A stretch of DNA of 64,000 nt from Cercospora beticola (Eukaryota; Ascomycota; Dothideomycetes; Mycosphaerellales; Mycosphaerellaceae). Where the stretch lies: positions 558,001 through 622,000 of the forward strand of contig NC_088940.1 of the NCBI RefSeq assembly GCF_033473495.1, written 5' to 3'. The notes beneath the pieces were generated by a model. The model was not told where the DNA came from, searched no databases, and worked only from the letters and a program-made list of their open reading frames with translations. The position numbers and the translations under genes were made by a program. Of this stretch, positions 42,617 through 52,385 are shown piece after piece (positions within the stretch are counted from its first letter, which is position 1; the number at the start of each line of letters is the position of its first letter).

Positions 42617-43378
42617 TTATACATCAAGCTCAACGACATTCAAACGACCACCAAACGTCTCAAGCCACTTTCCTAATGGATCGCGCGGCCCGGAGCTGAG
42701 CATTGGGTGTACGTAAACGTCCGTTCCCTGCTGGAACTCGAATCTGCCTAGCTCGGACATCACTTCATCACTTAAAACCGCTTGTCTGGTTGGGACCGGC
42801 CATCTTGGTGCGAAGTAACCCTCATATAAGAAGATGCGTTGTATATTGCGAACAATCCCGGATCTACCCAGATACGACAAGATGGTGTTGAGATTTGCAA
42901 CAAGTTTGACGAGATCATCCTCTCTAGTGCCATGTCTCTCGTCCTCGTCCAGATCAACCTGGAGTGTTATCGCCAATACTCGAGGCAGGTGCTCATGCCA
43001 AGTCGCTGGGTGTTCTGCTGTCCGTGCAGCCAAGTCGAAGCGTTCTTCACCTCTGACGAGCAAGTAGAAAGTCATTCGAGAGCTGTGGTAAGGTCCCGCT
43101 TCGGCTTGAATCGTCTTGCATGTTTGAAGTAAAGGAACGTCGAGTTTGGAGGGCCATCGATCTCTGTTCCTCTTGCCGCACCAAGGCAGATCTTGGGCTT
43201 CGCCGAGGAATCTTTCAGACGGTCTGGCGGAGCCTATGCATATATTGGTTGATAAGAGGTTCTCCATCGTATGCTCGAAGAGAAACTCGTAAATGATGTT
43301 GCGTAGTTCGCGCGGTAGCTCGAGAAGGCGGCATCTGTTTGAACCAGGGGAAATGGCTGGGAAGGAGCTATTGTGCAA
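42617..43378 (-). CDS. 2EXR-domain protein lacking an obvious start codon
   Basis: The open frame encodes about 253 residues. The 2EXR-like motif CRLLELPRELRNIIYEFLF stands near the N-terminus, followed by LLQTCKTIQAEAG and FYLLVRGEERF, as in many fungal 2EXR or F-box-like proteins of unknown function. No in-frame ATG exists between the upstream TGA near 43410 and this motif; the frame can only open at the TTG at 43378. No good donor/acceptor pair supplies an upstream ATG exon. Either the start has been lost, a non-AUG start is used, or an upstream exon is missed. The middle and C-terminal parts look intact (EGYFAPRWPVPTRQ, LETFGGRLNVVELDV). Confidence 0.6.
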   Translation of the reverse strand: MHNSSFPAISPGSNRCRLLELPRELRNIIYEFLFEHTMENLLSTNICIGSARPSERFLGEAQDLPWCGKRNRDRWPSKLDVPLLQTCKTIQAEAGPYHSSRMTFYLLVRGEERFDLAARTAEHPATWHEHLPRVLAITLQVDLDEDERHGTREDDLVKLVANLNTILSYLGRSGIVRNIQRIFLYEGYFAPRWPVPTRQAVLSDEVMSELGRFEFQQGTDVYVHPMLSSGPRDPLGKWLETFGGRLNVVELDV

Positions 43379-45337
43379 GCTCAGGCCTTTATCAATTGGC
43401 GCTCATAAAATGTCCTGGAAAGTGAGCATCGAATGCCTTTCGATGGGCCGAATCAAATTCTGTTTCCCCGGCAGAGGCGGTATTTCCTGGAATCTGGACA
43501 TTGAGGACAAGGACAGACGAGCGATCTTAATAGAATGGACCGAATTCGCGCTTCCTTGGAAATATACCTGAGGAAAGAAGATGAAGGAAAAATGTTGTTT
43601 ATCAAGCGGTCTTGATCATCGGATGCGACTGCCTTTGGCGCTTGGAATCTCGCGTTCCTTGCAGGACCCCACTTCTTGTACTACATCGACTACCCCGCCG
43701 GCAAAGTGGTGGGAACGTCTGTATCGCTTGCTTTCGCCATTGTGCCATCACAGCTCAATCTTCCACTCTTCACAGCCCACATACCGAAGCCGTGCACCAC
43801 AATGGATAAGTCAAAGGCAGACTCAGCTTCATCGGTTGGGGCAGGATGTGGACTTCGAAAAGGTTTCCAGTATACCTACGGCATCATTGATGAAGTCACG
43901 GGTCTTGCTTGCAGCAGAGCTGTTATCCACTCGCTGCCGTGTCACACATGACAGATCATCTGATGCACATGGTGAAAGAGTCCACAATTTTCTGCAGAAG
44001 GTATGCATGAGGCTATGTCTCAAGGAACCCTTTGCTATGCTATCGCCTCCCTTCTCTCGGCCCAGAAGCAGATGGTAAGCTACGATTACCCTCAGAAAAG
44101 GCGTCTCATTTTGGACAGTTCCTTACTGGCCATCTTTGGAAGCTTCACAACCCTTATGTCTTTGGAGCAAGGTACGGCAAATCACGCGGCCATTTCTCGT
44201 CTTGCTACCACAGTGCAACCGTCAGTCGATTTGATGCTGAGTCCGAGCCCAGGCACCAGTGGCTGTTCCAGCGCAGGTCAGGAATGAAATGTGGGCTAGA
44301 GGATGGCCACGAAGCTCAGACAGGCAACGGTCGGAGGCTTCCTACAACTTCCATCACCAGCTTCTGCCATCACCAGTACCATTGATACCCACCCATGAAA
44401 GAACACGCCCGCAGCAGACGAGGGGCACTTTCCACCGACCTTCAAGACATCGCAAACTCTGTCTGTACATCACGCTGAGCAACACCACTTTCCGATGCAC
44501 TCCAACCCTGTGATCTGGGTGCATTGTCTATCGTCCGTTGTAGACTAGGCGCAGCGCCAATCAACATCAGAGAGAACAATACAATCGGCAAGTGGTTGGC
44601 TATTCTACAATAGCAGTGTCACATTCTGGCACGAGAACATGCTCCTGAGTGGCTACAGAGAATGAAACATGCTTCGAGGAAAAGAGAACCAGATAGGCAT
44701 GACCGAAGAGGATGGAGGGAGGGGCGATCAGGTGGAGCAAGATACAGCATACGCGGGCGTGATGGAGGCAGTAGCTTACGCCAATGCGACTGCTCCTGTT
44801 CAGACTGTAGGGCAGCCACGATATAATTGCACGGCAAGGGTAATCGCATGGCATTGCAAGTTGGGTTGCTTACCGATCTCGATTTCTGATGCTGAATATC
44901 TTTCTGACAACGACGACCCCCTCGCATCACCACTACCGGCACCATCGCTATTGCTCTCGCTTTGGTGTATCGCCCTACTCAGCTTGCAACTGAGTTCACT
45001 TCAAGCCGCAATCTCACTGACTGTGTCACTGCATCACGGCACCACTCACAACGTTCCTGACCAACGGTCTCACCATTCACTGAACTAACCCCCTGGTTCG
45101 AAAGCCAAACGCAAGGCGTTCGAGTGTCTACGCTGCTCCTCGACGGTTGAGACAAGGCACGAAGCACACTCGTGTATTGGATTCGAGTGAGTATCGGTTG
45201 TCTTGCTGTGACTAATGAACTGCAACTTCACTGGCGACTCACGTGCCACACTGGCCCCATTTTCGTGCAGCTCTGTCATATCTCGTCTGGTAGCCAACAA
45301 TTTCAACGTATCCTGTTTGACCTCAAATGCTTCCATC
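43379..45337. other. Region with possible decayed coding sequence
   Basis: This 1.96-kb gap between two minus-strand genes has several overlapping short frames on the plus strand at 43581-44390, for example YYIDYPAGKVVGTSVSLAFA and HLWKLHNPYVFGARYGKSRG. They have protein-like composition but are in different frames, without a continuous splice model. I cannot name a family. They could be a degenerate gene or chance. The stretch 44400-45337 holds nothing I can support. Confidence 0.35.
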
Positions 45338-46315
45338 TCACTGCAGCAGGCTAGAGACGCGGGCGAGCTTCTGTTCCTTCTCCATCTGCAGTTGAGACAC
45401 CACTGCTCGAACCTCTGCCGGCTGTACAGCTCGGTCCAAGCCGAATATCTTCTTGTTCTTCTTCATCTTTGCCCACAGTAGCCTGTTGGCCCTAACAGGA
45501 TCCGGACAATCGGCAGCAAGGTCAGCTACCGCGTTGATGAGGTCTATTTTCCAGTGGATAGCCTGCTTTGGCCAGCCCCATTCCGACTCTGTCTTGTATC
45601 GCGGCTGTTTCTCCTTGTCCAGGTAGTCCTCCGCGGGCAGACCGCAAGCAGCCCGAATCTCATTCAGCCTGGTAGCCTTGAAGGACGTGTGGGGCGTGGT
45701 AATCGTCTGGTTGCCATATGGTACTGAGATGAGTGAATCTCCGACTTCAGATGTCAAGTACTGGTCGCCGCCCTCTTCAACTTCTTCGTCACTGTCCTCT
45801 CCCCACTCATCGCCTTCCCACTCATTACCCCACTTGGTCTTGTGTTTGGAAAGGGCTTTAAGCTTCAAGATGTCGATGTAATCCCTCATAGTAAGGGGCT
45901 TGTTGTCAGCTGCGGAGATCGGCTCCTCCTCTTCGTTGTCTTCAATCTGCATGATCTCTGTCAGCGGCGAATCAGGGCGATCAGGGTCGTAACTTACACC
46001 AGACCAGGACTTCTCCGATTCTCCATCAGACTCTGCGGCCTCCTCGTCAGAGCCGCAAGTATCATCCCTCGCCGAACCATTGGTGTCATTTTCAGGAACG
46101 ACGGTGACCTCGCTCGAGTCGGTGTCGTAGTTGGAGTCCGCCGGCGGCGTGGTCGCCTTCTTGAATCGCAAGGAGAGTGCTGTGGGCACAGCAGCGCGAT
46201 GCACTTTTGGCACCTTTTTGTTCTTGCTCAATCCATCGCGTGCAGCAGATGTCGGCGAGGCTTTGCGCTTCTTCTGCCGCAGGCTTAGTGCCTCGTGCGC
46301 AGTGGCGCGATGCAT
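45338..46315 (-). CDS. Hypothetical nuclear acidic protein
   Basis: A single exon of 325 residues from the ATG at 46315 (MHRATAHEALSLRQKKRK); the frame is open further upstream, but only with a GTG. I recognise no family. The N-terminus contains two related basic blocks, HRATAHEALSLRQKKRKA and HRAAVPTALSLRFKKATT, separated by about 40 residues, so the start looks like an internal duplication. An acidic Ser-rich middle follows. The C-terminal half is more globular: DYIDILKLKALSKHKTKWGN, FKATRLNEIRAACGLPAEDY, and EWGWPKQAIHWKIDLINAVA. The basic stretches suggest a nuclear protein. Confidence 0.65.
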   Translation of the reverse strand: MHRATAHEALSLRQKKRKASPTSAARDGLSKNKKVPKVHRAAVPTALSLRFKKATTPPADSNYDTDSSEVTVVPENDTNGSARDDTCGSDEEAAESDGESEKSWSGVSYDPDRPDSPLTEIMQIEDNEEEEPISAADNKPLTMRDYIDILKLKALSKHKTKWGNEWEGDEWGEDSDEEVEEGGDQYLTSEVGDSLISVPYGNQTITTPHTSFKATRLNEIRAACGLPAEDYLDKEKQPRYKTESEWGWPKQAIHWKIDLINAVADLAADCPDPVRANRLLWAKMKKNKKIFGLDRAVQPAEVRAVVSQLQMEKEQKLARVSSLLQ

Positions 46316-46329
46316 GACGCGCAATGTGG

Positions 46330-46460
46330 GTGGTGGGAGATATTTTGAGTGTGGTCGAGAAGAGAGGAAGGGAATGGTGTGTGTGCGAAAGGTTGTGTTC
46401 GTCGCCGCGTTCAGTCTCCGCTTCACTTCACTTGACCCCTGTCTAGCGCGGTTGCCTTAC
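46330..46460. repeat. Diverged promoter repeat, copy 1
   Basis: This copy contains GAGATATT, GTGTGTGTGCGAAAGG, GTCGCCGCGTTCAG and CTAGCGCGGTTGCC in order. The same blocks recur in the same order at 47165..47320 with changes, at about 65-70 percent identity by eye. Confidence 0.5.
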
Positions 46461-46558
46461 CGCCACCCGCCACCCACATTCCGCTACCGCCCCGCCTCGC
46501 CGCCCCGCCGCGTTCGTTGGCTGTTATAATGCAGTGAAACTCTTGCTACGTCACCGTC

Positions 46559-46627
46559 GACATGGCGGAGTGCGTTTGAGGCTGATCACCTCAAGGTCGT
46601 TCGTTCGATTCCACTTTCGAGTGTCGC
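46559..46627 (+). tRNA. tRNA-like sequence or tRNA pseudogene
   Basis: An A-box-like TGGCGGAGTGCG (46563) and a perfect B-box GTTCGATTCC (46603) are spaced 28 nt apart, about 5 nt shorter than in a canonical tRNA. Between them TGAGG-CTGATCA-CCTCA forms a 5-bp stem with a 7-nt loop (anticodon position GAT). The ends GACAT and GTGTC pair. The T-stem is poorly paired. It looks like a degenerate tRNA or a tRNA-derived element rather than a functional tRNA. Confidence 0.35.
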
Positions 46628-46634
46628 ACTATTA

Positions 46635-46671
46635 GTTCTGGGGGATTTCAACATTGGTTCTGGGGGATTTC
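46635..46671. repeat. Direct repeat of TTCTGGGGGATTTC
   Basis: Two exact copies of TTCTGGGGGATTTC are separated by AACATTGG, immediately after the tRNA-like sequence. The origin is unknown. Confidence 0.7.
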
Positions 46672-46858
46672 GCATTCGAGGGCTCCACACATTGAACGTA
46701 AATGCTCGTTGATCCACAAAGGACGCTGGCAAGTACACGTCCGGGTTACGGTGCTGGTTCAACGTGTAGTAATTAAAGGAAACTCCGAGAGAAGTACTTT
46801 ACCCAAGGCAAAGCAGCTAGGACGCTAGTATGCGATCCTTGGTTTTTGCTGACCTGTC

Positions 46859-47162
46859 CTAAGTTAATTCATGTTTTTTTTTCGGTCTGCCTTTGGAAGA
46901 AAGTAACATGCATGCTTCGGCATTAATTGGAATGACTACCGCGATGTGTCTTTTGCGTGAGTCCTCCATATGAACTGCAAGCTCGCTGGCATTGACAGCC
47001 AACTCGAAATTTTGCGACGTAACATGAACAGCTTCTCTCCGCAACTTCTATTTCGCAACTGAATATTGCTATTTCGACATCATAGATATACCCTCTGCGG
47101 CATCATCAGCTTCATTGGGGCCACCATTTTGCTCTTCGATGTCGCCATGTGGCGCCATGGCG
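46859..47162 (-). other. Possible small gene, unspliced model not resolved
   Basis: An ATG at 47162 opens MAPHGDIEEQNGGPNEADDA, an acidic protein-like frame that stops after 29 codons. A second frame ending at 46859 reads FELAVNASELAVHMEDSRKR and ends with the AT-hook-like GRPKKKHE. They lie behind the copied promoter block. I could not find canonical splice sites joining them in phase. Confidence 0.25.
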
Positions 47163-47164
47163 CG

Positions 47165-47320
47165 AGATATCGCGCGCGTGCTTGTTGATGAGCTGTCGCG
47201 GCGTTTATCGATGTGTATGCTAAAATCTAGTAAAGATATTGTGTGCGCGCGAAGCTTCTCTTGTCGCCGCGTTCACCCCTCTATTCACCTGCGATCTCTG
47301 CTTAGCGTGGTTTGTTCTCC
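47165..47320. repeat. Diverged promoter repeat, copy 2
   Basis: This is the second copy of the promoter-like block described at 46330..46460: GAGATATC, GTGTGCGCGCGAAGC, GTCGCCGCGTTCAC and TTAGCGTGGTTTG occur in the same order. It lies upstream of the weak minus-strand frame at 46859..47162. Confidence 0.5.
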
Positions 47321-47887
47321 ACCGCCGCCGCCGCCGGAGTTTCACTGCGGCCGGTGCCCCACGCCGCGCCGCTGCGCTGCTGGAGCAAATTGTTCTCACT
47401 GCACTCTAGTCAGCTTTCCAGCAAGGGCGATGCGCATCGTAGCGACTAACAGCGAGCTCGAGAGGATCCGCGACAGTCTGTTTAATAGAAGCTCAATCAT
47501 AGATAGAGTTGCTTCGACGAATTGCATTTCTGGCACCGTCGTTGATCGTGCAATACCATTTCCGGGGCGGTCCGCATGAGACCAGAGGAAGGTTGTACGC
47601 AGAGGTGTTGCACGTGGACATTGGTCAGAAAGCAAGCCTTTCTCCAAGGAAGTGGACGCATCCCAGCTCCTATGTTGAGCGACGGCCAGGAGTAGGCCAC
47701 AAGCACTATTTGAGGATCGGATTTCTAATAAAGTAGGCACTTGTGCCCGGATCAATGTTTCTGGATTTTGGGGCAGTTGCTCGCTACAAAATGAGCGAAT
47801 GGCGCGCAATAACATGTTTTCGTGGCATTCGAGATTGCGCAGCCTGCAGAAGTGATATCGATTGTGTCCAAGTGAAAGGTAAAAGTT

Positions 47888-49576
47888 CTACTGCCTCCGC
47901 GACCTGGGGTCGTCCGCTTCTCTCTGGCGGAAAGCCCTCTGCTCCTTGGTTCCAAGACTACCATTGCCACCTTCCATTCTTCTTTCCCATCCACCCAATC
48001 TTACGACCAATGCGGTAGCATTATCGGCCTCTCCTGCCGTCTCCACCGCAAAGCTAATCAGGTCACTTGCCGCTTGCGCAGGGGTCTTGGCCTCCTTAAC
48101 GATGTCTACAATCTCCTGGTCTTCCAAGTGGCCGGAGACGCCATCAGACATGAGGACGAGGAAAGAGTAACCTGCGGGTGTGAGCTGAATAGTAGTGATC
48201 TGAGGTTCAGCTGAGACACCAATACGTTTGCTGCCGATATCACCGAAGGCACGGGTGTTGGCAAGGCCAGAAATGCGCTCTTCGCCGAAGCTGTCCGTGA
48301 CGAAGGATGCGGCGTATCGACGCAGCCGGCGGGCTTCGACAGGCATGGATGGGTGGTGATTTTGCGTTACTGGCACTGCAGAGCCATCGTCTGTCCGGCA
48401 GAGGAGAATACGAGTGTCGCCGACATGTGCTGCAGTCAGGGTAGACGGACTACTGGGGTGCCAGAACGGGGTAGGAGATGGCGTGGAGATGAGTGCGATC
48501 GAGGCCGTTGATCCTCCCTGGAAGCGCTTCTTGCCACCGATTGCAGCGTCCAGATTCGGCGATGAGCCACGAGGGGCAGGCCGACTGGTGAGGTTCTGTG
48601 AAGCTTCTCGCTCGGGATGGAAGAGCATGTCTCCGTCATTGAGGGGCCTATCTCCCAACACAGGGTCGTCGGTAGATGACTGGCTCTCCTTCAGGGCTTT
48701 TTGCGCGGCCTTCTCCTGCTCACTGGCATGTTCGCTCTGCTTTTTGGCTTGCGCAGTGGTAAAGTCCAGATCCGCCTTCAAGAAGGCATACGTGAGTACC
48801 GTCTCGATCGAATTACTGCTGACGGTCTCCTCGTCGCCACTCGCCACAGCTGGAAAGTATTCTGGACGAAAGCGCTTGAAGTATCCTCCGACAGTCTCTT
48901 TCCAAGAAGTGATCAAACTCCGTTGTAAATCTTCCGCATCCTGAGAGCCCATGATCCCAGACCCTCCAGCCGAAGTAGACCCGTTGCCATTCTGTAGCGT
49001 GCTCTCCAGCCCGAAGAGGAGTGCTGCCTCTTCTATGTATCCATGCAGCCGGTCTCGCAAGAACTCTGAGCACTCACTCCCTCCGTGCCCATCGAACACG
49101 CCAAAGTAGAAGATTTGTGGGTCGCCTGTGGCCCTAGTGGAGCCCACATTTTGGTTGATTTCGCGCTTCCCGCTGATGCTCACGGGTTGCTTTTTCGCGA
49201 AGGCTGGTATTTCTACCGTGCCTGCCTGATAGGTGTCCTCATTGTAGGGCCTGCTCCCTCTACTGACGCCGGCCCCGAAGTGATGCTTGGCGCTCTTCAG
49301 TGGTATTCTCACCACGGTCGTCTCTCGATCGCTTGGTGCTCGGGTGCTTCGGTCTGAAGGTCCAGAGTGAGGCGTGGAGTCCGATCTCGGAAGCTTGTGA
49401 TGTGAAGGTGTTCGCTTATCAGGTGATAAGGACGTCGAAGGTAAATGAGTTACGAAATAGTCGTGGAACTGGCGGCGCTGCGAAAGTCGATATGCGGCTC
49501 GGGAGCTCGCGTGAAACTCGGCGAAGAGGGACTGCAGCGCGTTGCGGACGCAGTAAGGGGTGCCAGTGTGCGGCAT
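47888..49576 (-). CDS. Mitochondrial PP2C-type protein phosphatase, Ptc6-like
   Basis: A single exon of 562 residues from the ATG at 49576. The first 60 residues are basic and rich in Arg/Ser/Ala (VRNALQSLFAEFHASSRAAY), consistent with mitochondrial import. PP2C motifs follow: HFGAGVSRGSRPYNEDTY (motif 1 with metal-binding Asp), FYFGVFDGHGGSECSEFL (motif 2), LTAAHVGDTRILLC, ISGLANTRAFGDI, VLMSDGVSGHL and EADNATALVVRL with the last metal-binding Asp. A long insert rich in Ser/Gln sits between motif 2 and LTAAHVGD. Yeast Ptc6 acts in mitochondria and affects mitophagy; that role is by homology. Confidence 0.88.
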   Translation of the reverse strand: MPHTGTPYCVRNALQSLFAEFHASSRAAYRLSQRRQFHDYFVTHLPSTSLSPDKRTPSHHKLPRSDSTPHSGPSDRSTRAPSDRETTVVRIPLKSAKHHFGAGVSRGSRPYNEDTYQAGTVEIPAFAKKQPVSISGKREINQNVGSTRATGDPQIFYFGVFDGHGGSECSEFLRDRLHGYIEEAALLFGLESTLQNGNGSTSAGGSGIMGSQDAEDLQRSLITSWKETVGGYFKRFRPEYFPAVASGDEETVSSNSIETVLTYAFLKADLDFTTAQAKKQSEHASEQEKAAQKALKESQSSTDDPVLGDRPLNDGDMLFHPEREASQNLTSRPAPRGSSPNLDAAIGGKKRFQGGSTASIALISTPSPTPFWHPSSPSTLTAAHVGDTRILLCRTDDGSAVPVTQNHHPSMPVEARRLRRYAASFVTDSFGEERISGLANTRAFGDIGSKRIGVSAEPQITTIQLTPAGYSFLVLMSDGVSGHLEDQEIVDIVKEAKTPAQAASDLISFAVETAGEADNATALVVRLGGWERRMEGGNGSLGTKEQRAFRQREADDPRSRRQ

Positions 49577-50636
49577 GGTGGTAGGGAATGCTGCGGAGAG
49601 GAGAACGGTGCGCGCCAGGCGCAAGAGAAGGTGGTGAAGGTGGTGGTTGAAATGACGTTGAAGTGCTCAGGTACGCTAAACTGAAGAGCCACGATGCCTG
49701 CTCCACGTGCCGGAGCTCGGACCACCGCGGTTCACCCGGCGTCTTGGAACGTCGACTTCTCCTCACTCGGCTCACTCGGCCAAGAACTTGCCACGCCTTC
49801 ACTTCCTCCCTTTCCTCCGAGCTGCTCAATGCTGTCGAGGCCATTTGGAGTCGTCAGGAATGCCACCACAATCGTGCCTGGGCCATTACTGTGACTGGGC
49901 ATCTTGAGGGTGAGCCATGAACGATGCACGACCATTCGGGCAGAGAGCATTCCTGTGACCATGAACAAAACTCCCAGTCCATTGCCAAGTATAGCGTCCA
50001 CGAGATTCCAAGTGTTTTCGACCCAAGTCGATTTGTCTAGAGACGTCGGCACCAAATACACATGCAATTAAGACTCAGAACAGCCTCAGCTGCACTGTCG
50101 CGCCTCTTCGCCAGGCGACGAAGCATGGGCTTCGACTGGTTGGAAAAAGCGCTGTCTGCTTCGAAGATGTTATGCCAGAGGCGCTTGGATCTCACCCAAG
50201 CTTTTTGGAGCGCAATTCTGACCTGAGCCAAACGCGTAAGGTATAAGCTTCTAATGCTTCAGAGAGGCGTGCTCGCAAGTCTTACGAGACTTTCGTATGC
50301 GTACCGAGATCAACGTACACTGGAGATAGATCTACGAGATATGATGAGAAGGTGGGAACCCGCTGCGTGGGATTGCACTAAGCACCAGCACGAGAAGACG
50401 GACATCAAGGCAGTTATGCTGCCATCGTCTCGCATTGAAGCCCAGCGGTGAGACGAACGATACCAATAACGAGGCCGCCTTGAGTTTTGAGTCTGGAGGT
50501 TACTTTGATGATGGCGTTCATTGACCCCTTCGCCCTAATGTGAGTTGAAGGATGTGATGCAGTCAAAGCATCGACAACACCACTTGACCAGAAGTTCAAT
50601 CCAGGCCTCAGTCCATCATAAACATTCACAAGCAAT
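49577..50636. other. Intergenic region with a weak two-frame candidate
   Basis: On the minus strand, frames at 50037..50231 (VRIALQKAWVRSKRLWHNI) and 49732..50067 (WNLVDAILGNGLGVLFMVTG) are protein-like and adjacent but out of frame; an acceptor CTCTAG at about 50036 lies between them, yet no good ATG or donor is found. I leave this as unresolved. It also contains the promoter of the PP2C gene. Confidence 0.3.
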
Positions 50637-51531
50637 CTACAAATGAGCTTTGATGAAAGGTATCGCCTTCGACACCTTCGCATACACGCTCGGAAACTCC
50701 GCACTTGCACAACCCAACGACCACGAAACAACTCCCGCCACAATGCCATTGATCGTCACCGGTCCACCACTATCACCCGAGCAGTCTCCTTTTCCTCCTT
50801 CCTTGGTACCCGCACACCACATCTCATCCGTAATATCATTCTGACGCACTGCGAATGCGCGCTTGCACTCCTCGCGGTCAACGACGGAGATATCGACCCA
50901 ATACAGGGCCGGGCGTCTCAAGCCGCCATCACTGTCGAGGCCCCTAAGAGAAACATCAGTCAAAGCTTGAAACGATTTCAATCTTTCCGCATACCATCCA
51001 GCCACAGTAGCCACCGCCCCAGCAACAGGATCAACATCTTCCTCTTGCAACTTCGCGTACGAAATCGTTTCGGACTCCTCAATCGGCGTGGCCAATTTCA
51101 AAATTGCAAAATCGTAATTGCTGTTCTTGTACTCCGGATGCTGAACATAGCTTTCGACGACGGATTTCACACCACCTTGATCAAAGGTCTACGCCCTTCT
51201 CATCAGTACACCACTCCCCGAAAGCTCTATTCCAGTCTCAGATAACGTGGGACGTGCGACGTACCAAAGTTCCAGCTCGCACATTCAAATCTTTGGGCGC
51301 ATCCAAGACCCATTGCACACAATGTGCTGCAGTAAGAACAGTCGTAGGGTTCAAGAGTGCGCCACCACAGATTTGCGAGTACTCGTCTGTGCCTTCGTAG
51401 AGTCCGGTTATGGAGACGAGGTAAGGAAACTGGCCCAGAGTAGCGAGTTCTCCGCCGACAATCCGTTTCGATACTGCAGCGCTGGCAACCAGGGCTGGTG
51501 TGAGTGCAAGAAGGACGTTTCGGGAGTGCAT
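50637..51531 (-). CDS. Secreted trypsin-family (S1) serine protease
   Basis: Two exons, 51265..51531 and 50637..51188, give 272 residues; the 76-nt intron (GTACGT to CGTAG) is in phase 0. A signal peptide is followed by a short propeptide and the mature start IVGGELATLGQFPYLVSI. The catalytic triad is complete: His70 in TVLTAAHC, Asp115 in NYDFAILKL and Ser229 in DCSGDSGGP. The specificity pocket is unusual: the residue matching trypsin Asp189 is Gly, with Asp next to it (GGKGDCSGDSGG), and the positions equivalent to Gly216 and Gly226 are Ser (SWSLGC, PSVY). Classic Lys/Arg specificity is therefore doubtful. It is extracellular by signal peptide. Confidence 0.92.
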
Positions 51532-52385
51532 GCTTGTGATAGGACAAGGTAATTTTGTGGTGTGATTAAGGTTGCAAGATCAGGAAGTGGCTGAAGGAGG
51601 CGTTTTGTTCTATAGCATTGTCTCCTCGGAGCTTTGATGTTGCGCCTCGTATGGTCTTGCAACTTGATCAGCACAGTACGAATAGTGCCTTCGTGAGACT
51701 TTATTAATAGCTGATATGAACTTGATGGCTAACCCTTTGTGGTTTCGGGTCATAACGCTATTCCGCATGTGTCAACATTGAGCAAGGATCATGCATAGTG
51801 CTCGGGGCTGCTCGTATCCAGGCACATCAGTGTGACTTCATAAATATTGACATGTCTGGAAACAAGTGCTTTTATCATCTTGCTAGCCGGGGACTTACCA
51901 CACTCTGTTCTCACAGACCAACTCCAGCCATCAACCACAACAATCCACAACGAGTCTTCCTACAGCGTGACAGGAGATATTGGGTGTAGTAAGTTTTGAA
52001 TGCCTCCAGTTTTCGTGACCGCTCATCATGCGGCGCTCTGACTCCATCGTCGCGGCGGTCTGAATATCTGTACGCAGAAGGCAAGCCTGGTATCAGGTTC
52101 ATTCGCCGCTTCCTCGAGGAGCACACTTTGAAAAGCATGTATCTTTCCAAATCAATGAGCAGATCTTTGCTATTAAGCTTGACAAGGTGCAAAGACGTAC
52201 CTAAAGAGCTTCTCTGAGAAATGGCACTGCCGCCATCGCATTCTCCAACCCGGAAGGTAAATACGTGCTCATCAGCTTGGCTCCGTTGGAGAATCTGTCT
52301 CGGCATTCTGTCTGGGGAATCCTACCTTCCACCCATATTTGCGTCAACACAGAGCCTGAAGCAACTTTGACTTCGCTCCTTGAGG
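51532..52385. other. Intergenic region with protein-like minus-strand frames
   Basis: These 854 bases hold the protease promoter on one side. Minus-strand frames at 52201..52407 (LMSTYLPSGLENAMAAVPF) and around 52050-52150 (FQSVLLEEAANEPDTRLAFC) are protein-like, but a TAG precedes the GTACGT donor at about 52200 and no complete model forms. They may be remains of an exon set related to the DUF4419 gene or of another lost gene. Confidence 0.35.

Larger units (their letters stand above)
46316..47887. other. Complex intergenic region
   Basis: These 1.57 kb between two minus-strand genes hold the promoter of the acidic-protein gene, a tRNA-like element (46559..46627), a direct repeat (46635..46671), a weak two-part minus-strand frame (46859..47162) and a block at 47165-47320 that resembles the promoter at 46330-46460. 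Details are given in the separate entries. Confidence 0.5.

Noticed and set aside
47115..47815. Overlapping frames on both strands near the promoter repeat
   Set aside because: Composition follows the GC-rich promoter block and no domain is visible.
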